DNA of 11,792 nt from positions 1 to 11,792 of the forward strand of contig CAYNMD010000024.1 in assembly GCA_964398485.1 (NCBI GenBank), in the 5' to 3' direction. Numbering within the stretch: position 1 is the first letter of the stretch; each line of letters begins with the position of its first letter. A program made the translations under genes and the position numbers. The DNA is from SSEF01 sp964398485 (lineage in GTDB: Bacteria; Patescibacteriota; Minisyncoccia; Moranbacterales; UBA1568). The notes under the pieces were generated by a model. The model was given only the letters and a program-made list of their open reading frames with translations. It made no database searches and was not told the origin of the DNA. Positions 1 to 6,191 of the stretch are shown here, in pieces.

Positions 1-54
1 TATCGTCGCGGGGACTCGTTTGGTCGGGCTGTTACCGACCACTCATGTCCGACC
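1..54 (-). other. Short 3' flank of the secreted-protein gene with hairpins
   Basis: This is the DNA just downstream of the minus-strand gene ending at 55. Two hairpins can be drawn. One pairs 47-53 with 58-64 (GTCCGAC/GTCGGAC) with the stop codon in its 4-nt loop. The other pairs 22-27 with 35-40 (GGTCGG/CCGACC). Neither is followed by a T-run on the minus strand, so they are not a standard intrinsic terminator. An open frame from a GTG near 42 runs off the window edge, but it is too short to judge. Confidence 0.4.
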
Positions 55-807
55 TCAGTCGGACCTGCCCACCTTGGCCGGAGCGGCGCCGACACCTTCG
101 GGGCGTTGGACGATCTTGGCTAGTTCCTCGCGGAGGGTCAGGCCATTGGCTCGCTTGGTTGAGAGTGCCACCAACTTCCCTGCCTTGTCGTAGCAGAAGC
201 CAGTGCCCGGGAAACGGGCGTCGTCCTGGGCGAGAAAGAGGTAGTCACCGATACCGGCGGCACTGTTGGACGTGGCGTAGCCTGCGTGGCCGAGCCAGTG
301 GCGCAGATTCACGTCCTTGTCGCCGCCCTTGCGGACCAGGAGGAACGACACCGTCTGGCAGTCGAAATCCTTCTCGGCCTTGAGGCTCGGGAAGCTGAAC
401 GTCACTTCGTTCTTGCCAACGGCGCCCTTGGCCAACACCATGATGCCCTTGTCCTCGTCGAGCTTGGCTGATGCCGCCGTCCGGCCGCCACGGTACTTGT
501 TGCCGTGGTGCAAGGCGTACACCGTGCCGCCGTCGAAGAAGGTGGCGTTGTCGCTGTAGCGCGCGAGGCGCTGCGCGGCGCCGTCCTTGCCGTCGACGTT
601 GGCTTCACCGTAGGCCTGGAGGCCAGTGATGGTGGCCGTGGTCTTGCCGTCCTTGGTTGTGACGGAGATCTTGATGTCAGCGGCCGTCGGAAGCGGCGCC
701 CCCTTGGGATCGGTGTAGCCGCGGACAGCGAGGCCATCTGCTTGTGCCAGCACAAGGCTGGGCAAAACGAGGGACACGAAAGCGAAGAAAATCGAGCGGA
801 TGCTCAT
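55..807 (-). CDS. Secreted protein of unknown function, 250 aa
   Basis: I do not recognise this family. The start is the ATG at 805-807, preceded by AAGGAG at good spacing; an in-frame TTG farther upstream (864) has no ribosome site. The N-terminus is a clear signal peptide (MSIRS, a hydrophobic core, then LAQA before DG), so the mature protein should be exported. The mature part is about 230 residues, polar and rich in Gly, Ala, Lys and Asp, with only two cysteines (in DFDCQT and GFCYDK) that could form a disulfide. No further membrane segment or catalytic motif is visible. GC content is high (40 of 60 bases in the line at 301), unlike the housekeeping genes. It has its own near-consensus promoter and a structured leader. 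The stop is TGA, within a hairpin loop. A role in the envelope with the two genes upstream is inference from context only. Confidence 0.75.
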   Translation of the reverse strand: MSIRSIFFAFVSLVLPSLVLAQADGLAVRGYTDPKGAPLPTAADIKISVTTKDGKTTATITGLQAYGEANVDGKDGAAQRLARYSDNATFFDGGTVYALHHGNKYRGGRTAASAKLDEDKGIMVLAKGAVGKNEVTFSFPSLKAEKDFDCQTVSFLLVRKGGDKDVNLRHWLGHAGYATSNSAAGIGDYLFLAQDDARFPGTGFCYDKAGKLVALSTKRANGLTLREELAKIVQRPEGVGAAPAKVGRSD

Positions 808-843
808 GTTGTGCTCCTTTGCACGTGGGTGGTTGAGTTGATG

Positions 844-889
844 GCGCCGATAGATCAAACTCAACCAGGGGTTGAGTGACTACCGGCGC
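844..889 (-). promoter_or_regulatory. Structured 5' leader with alternative pairings
   Basis: The transcript leader ahead of the 250-aa gene can fold into a two-part stem. The outer stem pairs 880-889 with 844-853 (10 bp, one G-U). The inner hairpin pairs 870-877 with 859-866 (ACTCAACC/GGTTGAGT, 8 bp, 3-nt loop). The sequence at 831-842 repeats the first inner strand and can instead pair with 854-866 (about 12 bp with one bulged base). The two folds cannot form together. The second places a long stem about ten bases before the Shine-Dalgarno sequence. This looks like a switch or attenuator; what it senses cannot be told. Confidence 0.5.
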
Positions 890-942
890 GAAGAACAAGT
901 GTCCTGCGTGAACCTTAAATTAAGATCCACACATGACTTACC

Positions 943-971
943 AGTATACACCCTTTCATTCTATCTGTCAA
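943..971 (-). promoter_or_regulatory. Near-consensus sigma-70-type promoter with inverted repeat over -35
   Basis: On the minus strand TTGACA (966-971) is followed after exactly 17 bases by TATACT (943-948), with TG just before the -10. This is almost a perfect housekeeping promoter and would start a leader of about 130 nt for the 250-aa secreted protein. An inverted repeat TATCTG-N6-CAGATA (962-979) surrounds the -35 element and could be an operator. Confidence 0.75.
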
Positions 972-1020
972 CCCAGATAAATATTAATAAAATGGCTTGA
1001 TAGAGCCAAATAGTCAGCAT

Positions 1021-1062
1021 AAAAATCAAAGGGCAGGCGTTCTTGCGAACTCTCCTGCCCTT
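1021..1062 (-). terminator. Rho-independent terminator after the 646-aa gene
   Basis: On the minus strand the stem AAGGGCAGG (1054-1062) pairs with CCTGCCCTT (1029-1037). A nested 4-bp hairpin (GTTC/GAAC) sits inside, and the tail TTGATTTTTA follows. It closes the transcript that carries the 646-aa gene and the possible small ORF after it. Confidence 0.8.
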
Positions 1063-1074
1063 CTGGTACGATTG

Positions 1075-1212
1075 TTAATCGTAAGCCCTTCTTTCCGTTT
1101 CTTTCCTCAACATCGCTGATATGTCGCACTCATTGAGTTGGCGCATACCCTTTTTATCGACGTAGTGTTCCTGTGACAGATCACTGACGCTGGCGTCTCG
1201 AGAGACGACCAC
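1075..1212 (-). CDS. Possible small ORF between the 646-aa gene and its terminator
   Basis: This is an open frame of 45 codons from a GTG at 1210-1212 (or 23 codons from the ATG at 1144-1146, which has AAAAAGGG close before it). It ends in TAA 12 bases before the terminator stem. It lies 29 bases downstream of the 646-aa gene in another frame. The encoded peptide is hydrophilic, with a charged C-terminus ending KETERRAYD. No good Shine-Dalgarno sequence precedes the GTG. The stop lies in a hairpin (TACGATT/AATCGTA, 1067-1083). It may simply be 3' UTR; comparison with relatives would decide. Confidence 0.25.
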   Translation of the reverse strand: MVVSRDASVSDLSQEHYVDKKGMRQLNECDISAMLRKETERRAYD

Positions 1213-1241
1213 TTCGGATGATTGAGAAACGTGATAAGAAC

Positions 1242-3182
1242 CTACTTAGTCGGCTCGCCAAATCGGATGAATTGGATGAAACCGCCCTTCTCTTCAATCG
1301 TAATGCCACGGGCAGCCGCGTCGGTGATGACCTGATGCTTGCGCACCTTGGTCCGCGTGACTTGGATGCCCTTGACGAGGTCAAGCCAGCAGCCTGCGGC
1401 AGCCACCGGGTCGCCACCGTGCATGAGGTCTTGGTCGAAACCAACCCCACAACCGACCACGCGATTCTCGTCAGCCACGCCGAGGCGAAGGCTCATCGAG
1501 GCACTGGTCGGGTGCTGCACAAAGATGCCACCCTGGAGGTACGGCAGGAGCGGGAATTCTTCGGTGTTTTCATAGAACCACCAGCGAGCGCCGGCTTGAA
1601 CACCAAAGTTGAACCGTCCGAGTTCGGCCGTATCTGCGATGGATTGGCCAAAGATCGTGTGACCGACCTTCTTGCCAACCGGCAGCATGAGAGCGCCGAA
1701 GTACTGACGTTCCACATCCCAGGTCTCACCCGCCAGGCGCCGCCGGTAGTCGTTGTAACCAGCCGTGACACCCACGAGATCGAACTCCCGCCGCGAAGCG
1801 TAGGCTGCCTCTCGATAGCTCTCGACTTGTTTGCCGACGCCGACCGAGATTTCCCAGTCGTACCCATCGTCCATGACCCGCTTGTAGGACGGGCCGACAA
1901 GAGCATTCCACCCCTTGTAGTGGCCGGCGCCGTTGTTCACAGAGCCATGCCATTCGGAGGCGGTAGCCTTGCCACCAAACCCGTGCACACCAGTCTCGCC
2001 ACCAGCCGTTTGAAACGGCTTCAGGCAATACAGTGACGCTGCCAAGAAGGTGGAATGGGAATCGGCCCCGTTCTGTTGGGGCTCATGTTCCCGACCCAAG
2101 ACTGCCGACGGATCCAGGTGATCGCAGATGCCCTTGGGGACTGCTGCCACCGGAGTCGGTTGCGGAGTGGGTTCGGATTCAGGTTGGCGCGGTTGCGGAT
2201 CGGGTTGGGGATCAGGTTGGCGCGGTTGCGGATCGGGTTGGGGATCAGGTTGGCGCGGTTGCGGCTGCTCTTCCGGAATCCAAGGGACCCAGTTGAAACA
2301 GTTGCGCATCCAGACGAGCGTCTTACCCGAAGGCAGGACGAATTTCTCGCCATACACCGCATCATCCTTGCTCCAGGCCGTCCGCATGGGACCGACCGAG
2401 ACCACCTTGCCTTCACGGCAGAAAGTGACTCGCTCGAGCTTCATGTCCGGTACCAGCTTGACGAAGCCCTGCGGCGCATTGCTGAGCCGCGGACCACCCT
2501 TGGCATCGATGTTGAGGCGAAGCCATGCCCGATCCTCTTCCGAGATACCGAGTACCGCCCACGCCTCTTCAGCGATCGCGAGGATGTCACGCCGACCGCA
2601 CCCATTGAGGGGGGCCGTGCCGACACGCCGATACAGGATCTCTCCCGCTTCGTTCGTAGTCGGCATAGAACGCACCCGCACCGCCTTCGGAGTTGCCTCC
2701 TGAAGCGTTGCGCGCTTGGCTACTACTGCCTGAGCCGGCCGAGTGAGAAGCTTCGTCCCGTCGACGATTTGCACGTCGGCAGGGACACTCAGCGAATCCG
2801 TCGGTCGGACGATTCCGCATTGGCGGAGGTGACTGGCGTCACACACCTTCTTCCACCCCTTGCCGAAGGCTGCCGACAGCGAACTGCCGGGAGTCAGATA
2901 GTAGACATCGGCCGAGGCAGTGGTGGTAGTCACCGCTGCAGGCCTCGGAGCCCGGGGCTGCGGGGTACTCGCGGCTACTGCCGGAGCACTCGCTGCCCGA
3001 GCTGGTGCCGACGCCTGGACGGCTGGGGCACTGGCGGCTGCTGAAGCTGTCTGCCCAGCACTCTTCACCACCTGGGTGAAGGTTGCCAAGAGACTCGCTG
3101 CAACGATAGCTGCCAGAGGCATTACCGTTCGCGGGTTGATGAGTGTGGCCGCTGCTGCTGCCACTCTTGAAGTTGACTTCAT
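1242..3182 (-). CDS. Large exported envelope protein: LysM-like segment, Pro-rich repeats, beta-rich C-terminus
   Basis: The product is 646 aa, starting at the ATG at 3180-3182 with AAGGAGG six bases upstream. A long signal sequence or signal anchor spans residues 1-40. Residues 45-90 are an Ala/Ser/Pro linker. Residues 92-135 read like a degenerate LysM fold (YYLTPGSSLS at the start, RPTDSLSVP at the end), which would bind cell-wall glycan; this is a pattern judgement. A second region (190-300) has scattered cysteines and ends in a Trp-rich stretch. Residues 305-343 are a repeated QPRQPDPQPDP linker. Residues 420-600 alternate polar and aromatic/hydrophobic residues, as in an outer-membrane beta-barrel or other beta-rich domain, which would be odd in a monoderm CPR cell. 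About ten cysteines are spread along the chain. Composition is GC-rich. It probably shares a transcript with the lipoprotein gene upstream. The exact function is unknown. Confidence 0.8.
   Translation of the reverse strand: MKSTSRVAAAAATLINPRTVMPLAAIVAASLLATFTQVVKSAGQTASAAASAPAVQASAPARAASAPAVAASTPQPRAPRPAAVTTTTASADVYYLTPGSSLSAAFGKGWKKVCDASHLRQCGIVRPTDSLSVPADVQIVDGTKLLTRPAQAVVAKRATLQEATPKAVRVRSMPTTNEAGEILYRRVGTAPLNGCGRRDILAIAEEAWAVLGISEEDRAWLRLNIDAKGGPRLSNAPQGFVKLVPDMKLERVTFCREGKVVSVGPMRTAWSKDDAVYGEKFVLPSGKTLVWMRNCFNWVPWIPEEQPQPRQPDPQPDPQPRQPDPQPDPQPRQPESEPTPQPTPVAAVPKGICDHLDPSAVLGREHEPQQNGADSHSTFLAASLYCLKPFQTAGGETGVHGFGGKATASEWHGSVNNGAGHYKGWNALVGPSYKRVMDDGYDWEISVGVGKQVESYREAAYASRREFDLVGVTAGYNDYRRRLAGETWDVERQYFGALMLPVGKKVGHTIFGQSIADTAELGRFNFGVQAGARWWFYENTEEFPLLPYLQGGIFVQHPTSASMSLRLGVADENRVVGCGVGFDQDLMHGGDPVAAAGCWLDLVKGIQVTRTKVRKHQVITDAAARGITIEEKGGFIQFIRFGEPTK
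2181..2264. repeat. 33-bp tandem repeat coding for a Pro-rich linker
   Basis: Two identical 33-bp units (2181-2213 and 2214-2246) are followed by a partial third unit to 2264. Each unit encodes 11 residues, QPRQPDPQPDP. The phase is kept in multiples of three, so copy number can change without breaking the 646-aa frame. The region just upstream of the array on the plus strand has degenerate versions of the same motif. Confidence 0.9.
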
Positions 3183-3295
3183 TTGGTGCCTCCTTCGGGC
3201 ATGGGTTCAGTTGAAGAATCCAGGAACAAAGGTGGGCCACAAGGAGCAGCCCACGCTTCGTCCCGGTAACGGGTTGAAACAGTTGAGCTGCTCAT
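3179..3295 (-). CDS. Possible 38-aa ORF coupled to the 646-aa gene
   Basis: An ATG at 3293-3295 is preceded by GAAAGGAG nine bases upstream and opens a 38-codon frame (MSSSTVSTRY at the start, EPMPEGGTK at the end). Its TGA overlaps the ATG of the 646-aa gene as ATGA (3179-3182). It starts 23 bases after the stop of the lipoprotein gene. This is the usual geometry of translational coupling. The peptide has one cysteine, no membrane segment and no known domain. The ATG lies in a perfect 12-bp palindrome (GCTCATATGAGC, 3290-3301). It may be a leader peptide that regulates the next gene, a real small protein, or chance. Confidence 0.4.
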   Translation of the reverse strand: MSSSTVSTRYRDEAWAAPCGPPLFLDSSTEPMPEGGTK

Positions 3296-3318
3296 ATGAG
3301 CGGACTCCTTTCTCTGCC

Positions 3319-4164
3319 TTATTTCAGGCAGTCATCAACGCTGAGCGCTCGCACGGCTTGGATGCCGTAGAGCGTCGCGACGAGTGGGAGCGCTGCTGCC
3401 GTCGCCGGACCAGCCTTGAGACTGGTACAAGTGAGCAGTTTGTCAGCTGCTCCCTCGAGGGAGGTGAATTGCGCAAGGACATCAGCCACATCCGGTTTCC
3501 CGGCATAGGATTCGTCTTTCCCCCTCAGCCAGAACAGCTTGGGGAAACTTTGCGCAAGACCATCAAGGATCCGCCGGGCGTACTCGTCCTTTTCCGGCTC
3601 GAGCCGAATCACTTGCGTAATCGGTGATCGGTGCTGGACGAAGAAGTCCCTAGGAACTGCCCGCGGGTCAAAACCCGAAGGAAACTCCACCCGCTCGCCC
3701 AGGCTCGTCATACCCCATTTCCCGTCCGAAGACAGGATGAGGAGCGACTGGCCCGGAAACGCATCGGCTGCGGTGAGCGGCGCGAAGACGAGGAACCCTC
3801 GACCTTCGCGGTCCACCACGGCGTCATGAGTTTGGGTCACCCCATTCCCAATGACGATAGCCCGGAAGACTTCTCGCACGAGCGGTCGGCGAACCTTGCG
3901 GCCCGCCTCGATCGTCTCGTACACCCGTGCCGAGTCGATGAATTCCTGTCGCCAGAAACTCGGTATCGGCTGTGGGAGTCGGACATAGAGAACTGCCACA
4001 CCCTTCGGCGTGAACGGCGCGAGATTGATCGCACGGTTCTGCCAGGGATCTTGGCGACCCATCGGCTCGACGGTCCGCACTTCGAAACCACTATCATGTG
4101 GCAAAGAAGAGCAACCCGTAAGCAGGGCAATCACCAAGCTCAGTATCCAGGGAGCAAGCCTCAT
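3319..4164 (-). CDS. Lipoprotein of unknown function, 281 aa
   Basis: I do not recognise this family. The start is the ATG at 4162-4164, with GGAGGT five bases upstream. The N-terminus is a lipoprotein signal: MRLAP, a hydrophobic stretch, then the lipobox LTGC with Cys18 as the lipidated residue. The mature protein should therefore be anchored on the outer face of the membrane. The body is mixed alpha/beta in feel. Residues 55-70 are beta-like (VAVLYVRLP), and near the C-terminus is a hydrophobic segment (about 255-273) followed by DDCLK. Cysteines near residues 248 and 279 could pair. GC content is above that of the housekeeping genes (33 of 60 in the line at 3601). No terminator separates it from the 38-codon ORF and the 646-aa envelope gene, so the three probably form an operon and may act together at the surface. 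The TAA stop lies in the loop of a 6-bp hairpin (3314-3331). Confidence 0.75.
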   Translation of the reverse strand: MRLAPWILSLVIALLTGCSSLPHDSGFEVRTVEPMGRQDPWQNRAINLAPFTPKGVAVLYVRLPQPIPSFWRQEFIDSARVYETIEAGRKVRRPLVREVFRAIVIGNGVTQTHDAVVDREGRGFLVFAPLTAADAFPGQSLLILSSDGKWGMTSLGERVEFPSGFDPRAVPRDFFVQHRSPITQVIRLEPEKDEYARRILDGLAQSFPKLFWLRGKDESYAGKPDVADVLAQFTSLEGAADKLLTCTSLKAGPATAAALPLVATLYGIQAVRALSVDDCLK

Positions 4165-4225
4165 GAGAGACCTCCATTGATAGATTGAAGATAAGTAGGA
4201 TTTTTAGGTACTTGGTCGAATCTTT

Positions 4226-4283
4226 CCTCTCGAGAAAACCTGAGTGCTTCAGAGTCTCTCGAGAGGAGAGAGCAACGCTCTCT
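4226..4283. repeat. Palindrome-rich intergenic hairpins
   Basis: CCTCTCGAGA (4226-4235) and TCTCGAGAGG (4257-4266) form a perfect 10-bp inverted repeat, and both arms share the self-complementary core TCTCGAGA. An inner short hairpin (CTGA/TCAG) lies between them. A second hairpin AGAGAGC-AAC-GCTCTCT (4267-4283) ends on the stop codon of the Wzz-like gene. The T-run after the inner hairpin is only four bases long, so this is at best a weak terminator. It may instead be an mRNA 3'-end stabiliser or a protein-binding site ahead of the lipoprotein gene. Confidence 0.6.
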
Positions 4284-4903
4284 TAGTATCCCCTCTTAAT
4301 AGCTTTCTGCACTACTCGTAGTGTCATAAGGGCTACACCACTCATAAAAGCAGCCATAATAACGAGAATAAGTTCTTTGGGTTCCGGGTTCCGTTCAGTA
4401 ATAGGACCAGACAACACTCTAATTTCTACCGCCTTTTCATCACCACCTCGGAATGCGGCATTCTTGGTCGTCAGCACCTCTGATACTGCCTGCATAATCT
4501 TTCCAGCTTCACGATCGGTATCAGCCTTGATCACCACCGACATCATCCCGAGCTCAGCATCACTTTTTACCGTAACCATTTCACGCCAAGTCTTGAGTCG
4601 CTCACTTTTTTCTACTGGAAGAAATCCTTTCTCGACTTTACCGGTTTCAATAACGGCATCAATAAAACGCTCACTCCCAATAGCTTGAGCCAATACTCGG
4701 CCAAGATACTCAGAGGATTTAAACAGGGAATAAAAATCCTGTGACTGAGCCGTAGTCTGCACTACCATAAAATCAGTCGTTGTTTTGATTCGAGAAGAAA
4801 GAATCGTCACCGCAAAGAAGGCTGATGCGGCGAAAAAAATACCCGCCAAGAGCAAACTCCCTTTTTTCTCGCTCAAAATACGCAAAAAATCAATTGATGG
4901 CAT
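4283..4903 (-). CDS. Wzz/YveK-like chain-length-determinant membrane protein
   Basis: The product is 206 aa from the ATG at 4901-4903, which has GGAG six bases upstream. An in-frame TTG four codons earlier overlaps that site and is unlikely to be used. Topology is that of polysaccharide co-polymerases: a short cytoplasmic N-terminus, a membrane helix at about residues 16-37, a mostly helical extracytoplasmic domain of about 140 residues, and a second helix at about 178-200 followed by a basic tail (KAIKRGY). The segment ITERNPEPKEL just before the second helix matches the Pro-rich motif that Wzz-family proteins carry there. The family sets polymer length in capsule or O-antigen synthesis, or acts as the membrane part of a split tyrosine kinase. 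No kinase, flippase or glycosyltransferase is in the window, so the partner must be elsewhere. It has its own promoter, and its GC content fits the resident genes. Confidence 0.65.
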   Translation of the reverse strand: MPSIDFLRILSEKKGSLLLAGIFFAASAFFAVTILSSRIKTTTDFMVVQTTAQSQDFYSLFKSSEYLGRVLAQAIGSERFIDAVIETGKVEKGFLPVEKSERLKTWREMVTVKSDAELGMMSVVIKADTDREAGKIMQAVSEVLTTKNAAFRGGDEKAVEIRVLSGPITERNPEPKELILVIMAAFMSGVALMTLRVVQKAIKRGY

Positions 4904-4931
4904 AATTGGCTCCAATTAAAACTGACTTATG

Positions 4932-4960
4932 ATAATAGCAAAATTTTGATAAAAAGTCAA
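4932..4960 (-). promoter_or_regulatory. Promoter of the Wzz-like gene
   Basis: On the minus strand TTGACT (4955-4960) is followed after 17 bases by TATTAT (4932-4937), both close to consensus. The -35 lies in the tail of the rseP terminator. The spacer carries the palindrome CAAAATTTTG (4939-4948), which could be an operator, although AT-rich palindromes arise easily. The leader would be about 20 nt. Confidence 0.75.
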
Positions 4961-4989
4961 TCCCCCCACCGAAGCTATCGGTAGGGGGA
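4950..4989 (-). terminator. Rho-independent terminator of the lipoprotein-frr-rseP operon
   Basis: The 12-bp stem pairs 4978-4989 with 4961-4972 (one G-U) around a 5-nt loop. On the minus strand it is followed by TTGACTTTTTATC. It lies 48 bases after the rseP stop. Confidence 0.85.
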
Positions 4990-5037
4990 AGGTGGAAAGA
5001 CTTTGTATCTCTATTTTTGGCTAAAATAAGCCATATT

Positions 5038-6186
5038 CTAACCAAAGAATTTGCCAAAGATATCGAAACGAAGAATATCGTAAAATGTTACCCAAAGCAT
5101 CAAGAACAACAGGAGCATGAAACCAATTTGATGAACATACCCCTCCACTTTTTGAGATACTGGTGAACCTTTGAGTTTTTCGATGAGTACAAACAAGATA
5201 CGGCCACCATCAAGGGCTGGGATAGGAAGCGCGTTGATGATCCCCAGATTGATAGAAAGAATCGCTGCAAAATAGAGGAGATACACGAGACCAAGCTCGG
5301 TCATCTGCTTGGTGAGATAGACGATACCTACCGGTCCAGCGATATCTACACTCGCCTTTGATCCAGTAAAGAGACTGCCGATCGTCTGAGCCAATACCGT
5401 AAGTATTTCAGTTGTCTTGAGATAGGTTTGCTCTAGTCCTTTCCAGATAGCTTCAAAAAATGAATACTTGACGATAGCTGTTTCTGAAAAACTAATCCCC
5501 AGTGCTCCCTCACCCTGAGGAGCTTCCATTCGCGGCGCCCCCGTAAAGACAAGCGTCTTGTCTCCTCGTTTTACAGTAACAGCAATTTCTTTTCCTTTAT
5601 GGGCAGCGATATATTCCGTCACAATACCAAGATTCTTGACCGCTGTAGTATCAAGCTGGAGCAACACATCACCAGCTAAAAGCCCCATAGTCTCGGCTGG
5701 AGTACCTGGCTGTATCTGCAAAATCTGCACCTGAGTCACGGCATACTCTCCCCGATCAGCAGGATTAATCTGTTCTGGAAACCCGAGCATGAGCACCACC
5801 GAAAAGAGAATCCACGCCAAGAAAAAATTCATGACAACACCAGCTACGAGCACCTTGAAGCGAACCCAGGCACTTTTATTCACAAAGCTATCTGGATCAT
5901 TGGCTGTTTCACTCTCGCGATCTTCACCCTTGATACGAACAAAGCCACCAAGCGGAATCCAGTTCAGCGAAAAAACCGTATGGGGACTTTCCACATTTTC
6001 ATTCCCCTTCACCCAGCGATACTTCTTGGTAAAGTCATCGAACACGAATCCAAATACTCTTGGGGGGAAGCCGAAACCAAACTCTTCGGCCTTGATACCA
6101 TTTCGCCTGGCCGTGAGAAAATGCCCGAGCTCATGGACAAAAATGAGTACCCCAAGAATGAGAATAAAGACAATAGCGGTCAACAT
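5038..6186 (-). CDS. RseP/MmpA-type site-2 intramembrane zinc metalloprotease (M50)
   Basis: This membrane protease cuts transmembrane segments, classically of anti-sigma factors or leftover signal peptides. The product is 382 aa, the usual length. Visible features, in order: a first membrane helix containing the zinc-binding HELGH (residues 18-22, Glu19 catalytic); the family's FGFGFPP segment (about 37-42) and the conserved LGGFV stretch (about 79-83); a second helix at about 110-134; one PDZ domain (about 145-220; QPGTPAETMGLLAGDVL); then helices near 295-320, and the third zinc ligand in NALPIPALDGGR (LDG at 325-327). A last helix spans about 350-372. It begins five bases after frr, with no Shine-Dalgarno sequence, so it is probably translated in coupling with frr. 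In many bacteria uppS and cdsA lie between frr and this gene; here they are absent. Confidence 0.93.
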   Translation of the reverse strand: MLTAIVFILILGVLIFVHELGHFLTARRNGIKAEEFGFGFPPRVFGFVFDDFTKKYRWVKGNENVESPHTVFSLNWIPLGGFVRIKGEDRESETANDPDSFVNKSAWVRFKVLVAGVVMNFFLAWILFSVVLMLGFPEQINPADRGEYAVTQVQILQIQPGTPAETMGLLAGDVLLQLDTTAVKNLGIVTEYIAAHKGKEIAVTVKRGDKTLVFTGAPRMEAPQGEGALGISFSETAIVKYSFFEAIWKGLEQTYLKTTEILTVLAQTIGSLFTGSKASVDIAGPVGIVYLTKQMTELGLVYLLYFAAILSINLGIINALPIPALDGGRILFVLIEKLKGSPVSQKVEGYVHQIGFMLLLFLMLWVTFYDILRFDIFGKFFG

Positions 6187-6191
6187 ACGCG

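Noticed and set aside
677..898. 73-aa minus-strand frame starting at a TTG in the leader of the 250-aa gene
   Set aside because: It overlaps the start and signal peptide of the 250-aa gene in another frame, and its composition is what an out-of-frame read gives.
1218..2036. 272-aa open frame on the plus strand
   Set aside because: It is antisense to the GC-rich 646-aa gene, where long shadow frames are expected. It has no ribosome site, no export signal and no recognisable domain.
2181..2264. CRISPR-like regular repeats
   Set aside because: The units are directly adjacent with no spacers and keep the reading frame of a Pro-rich linker.
2055..3044. 329-aa open frame on the plus strand
   Set aside because: This is another shadow of the 646-aa gene. 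Its Leu/Arg/Gly repeats simply mirror the Pro-rich tandem repeat on the other strand.
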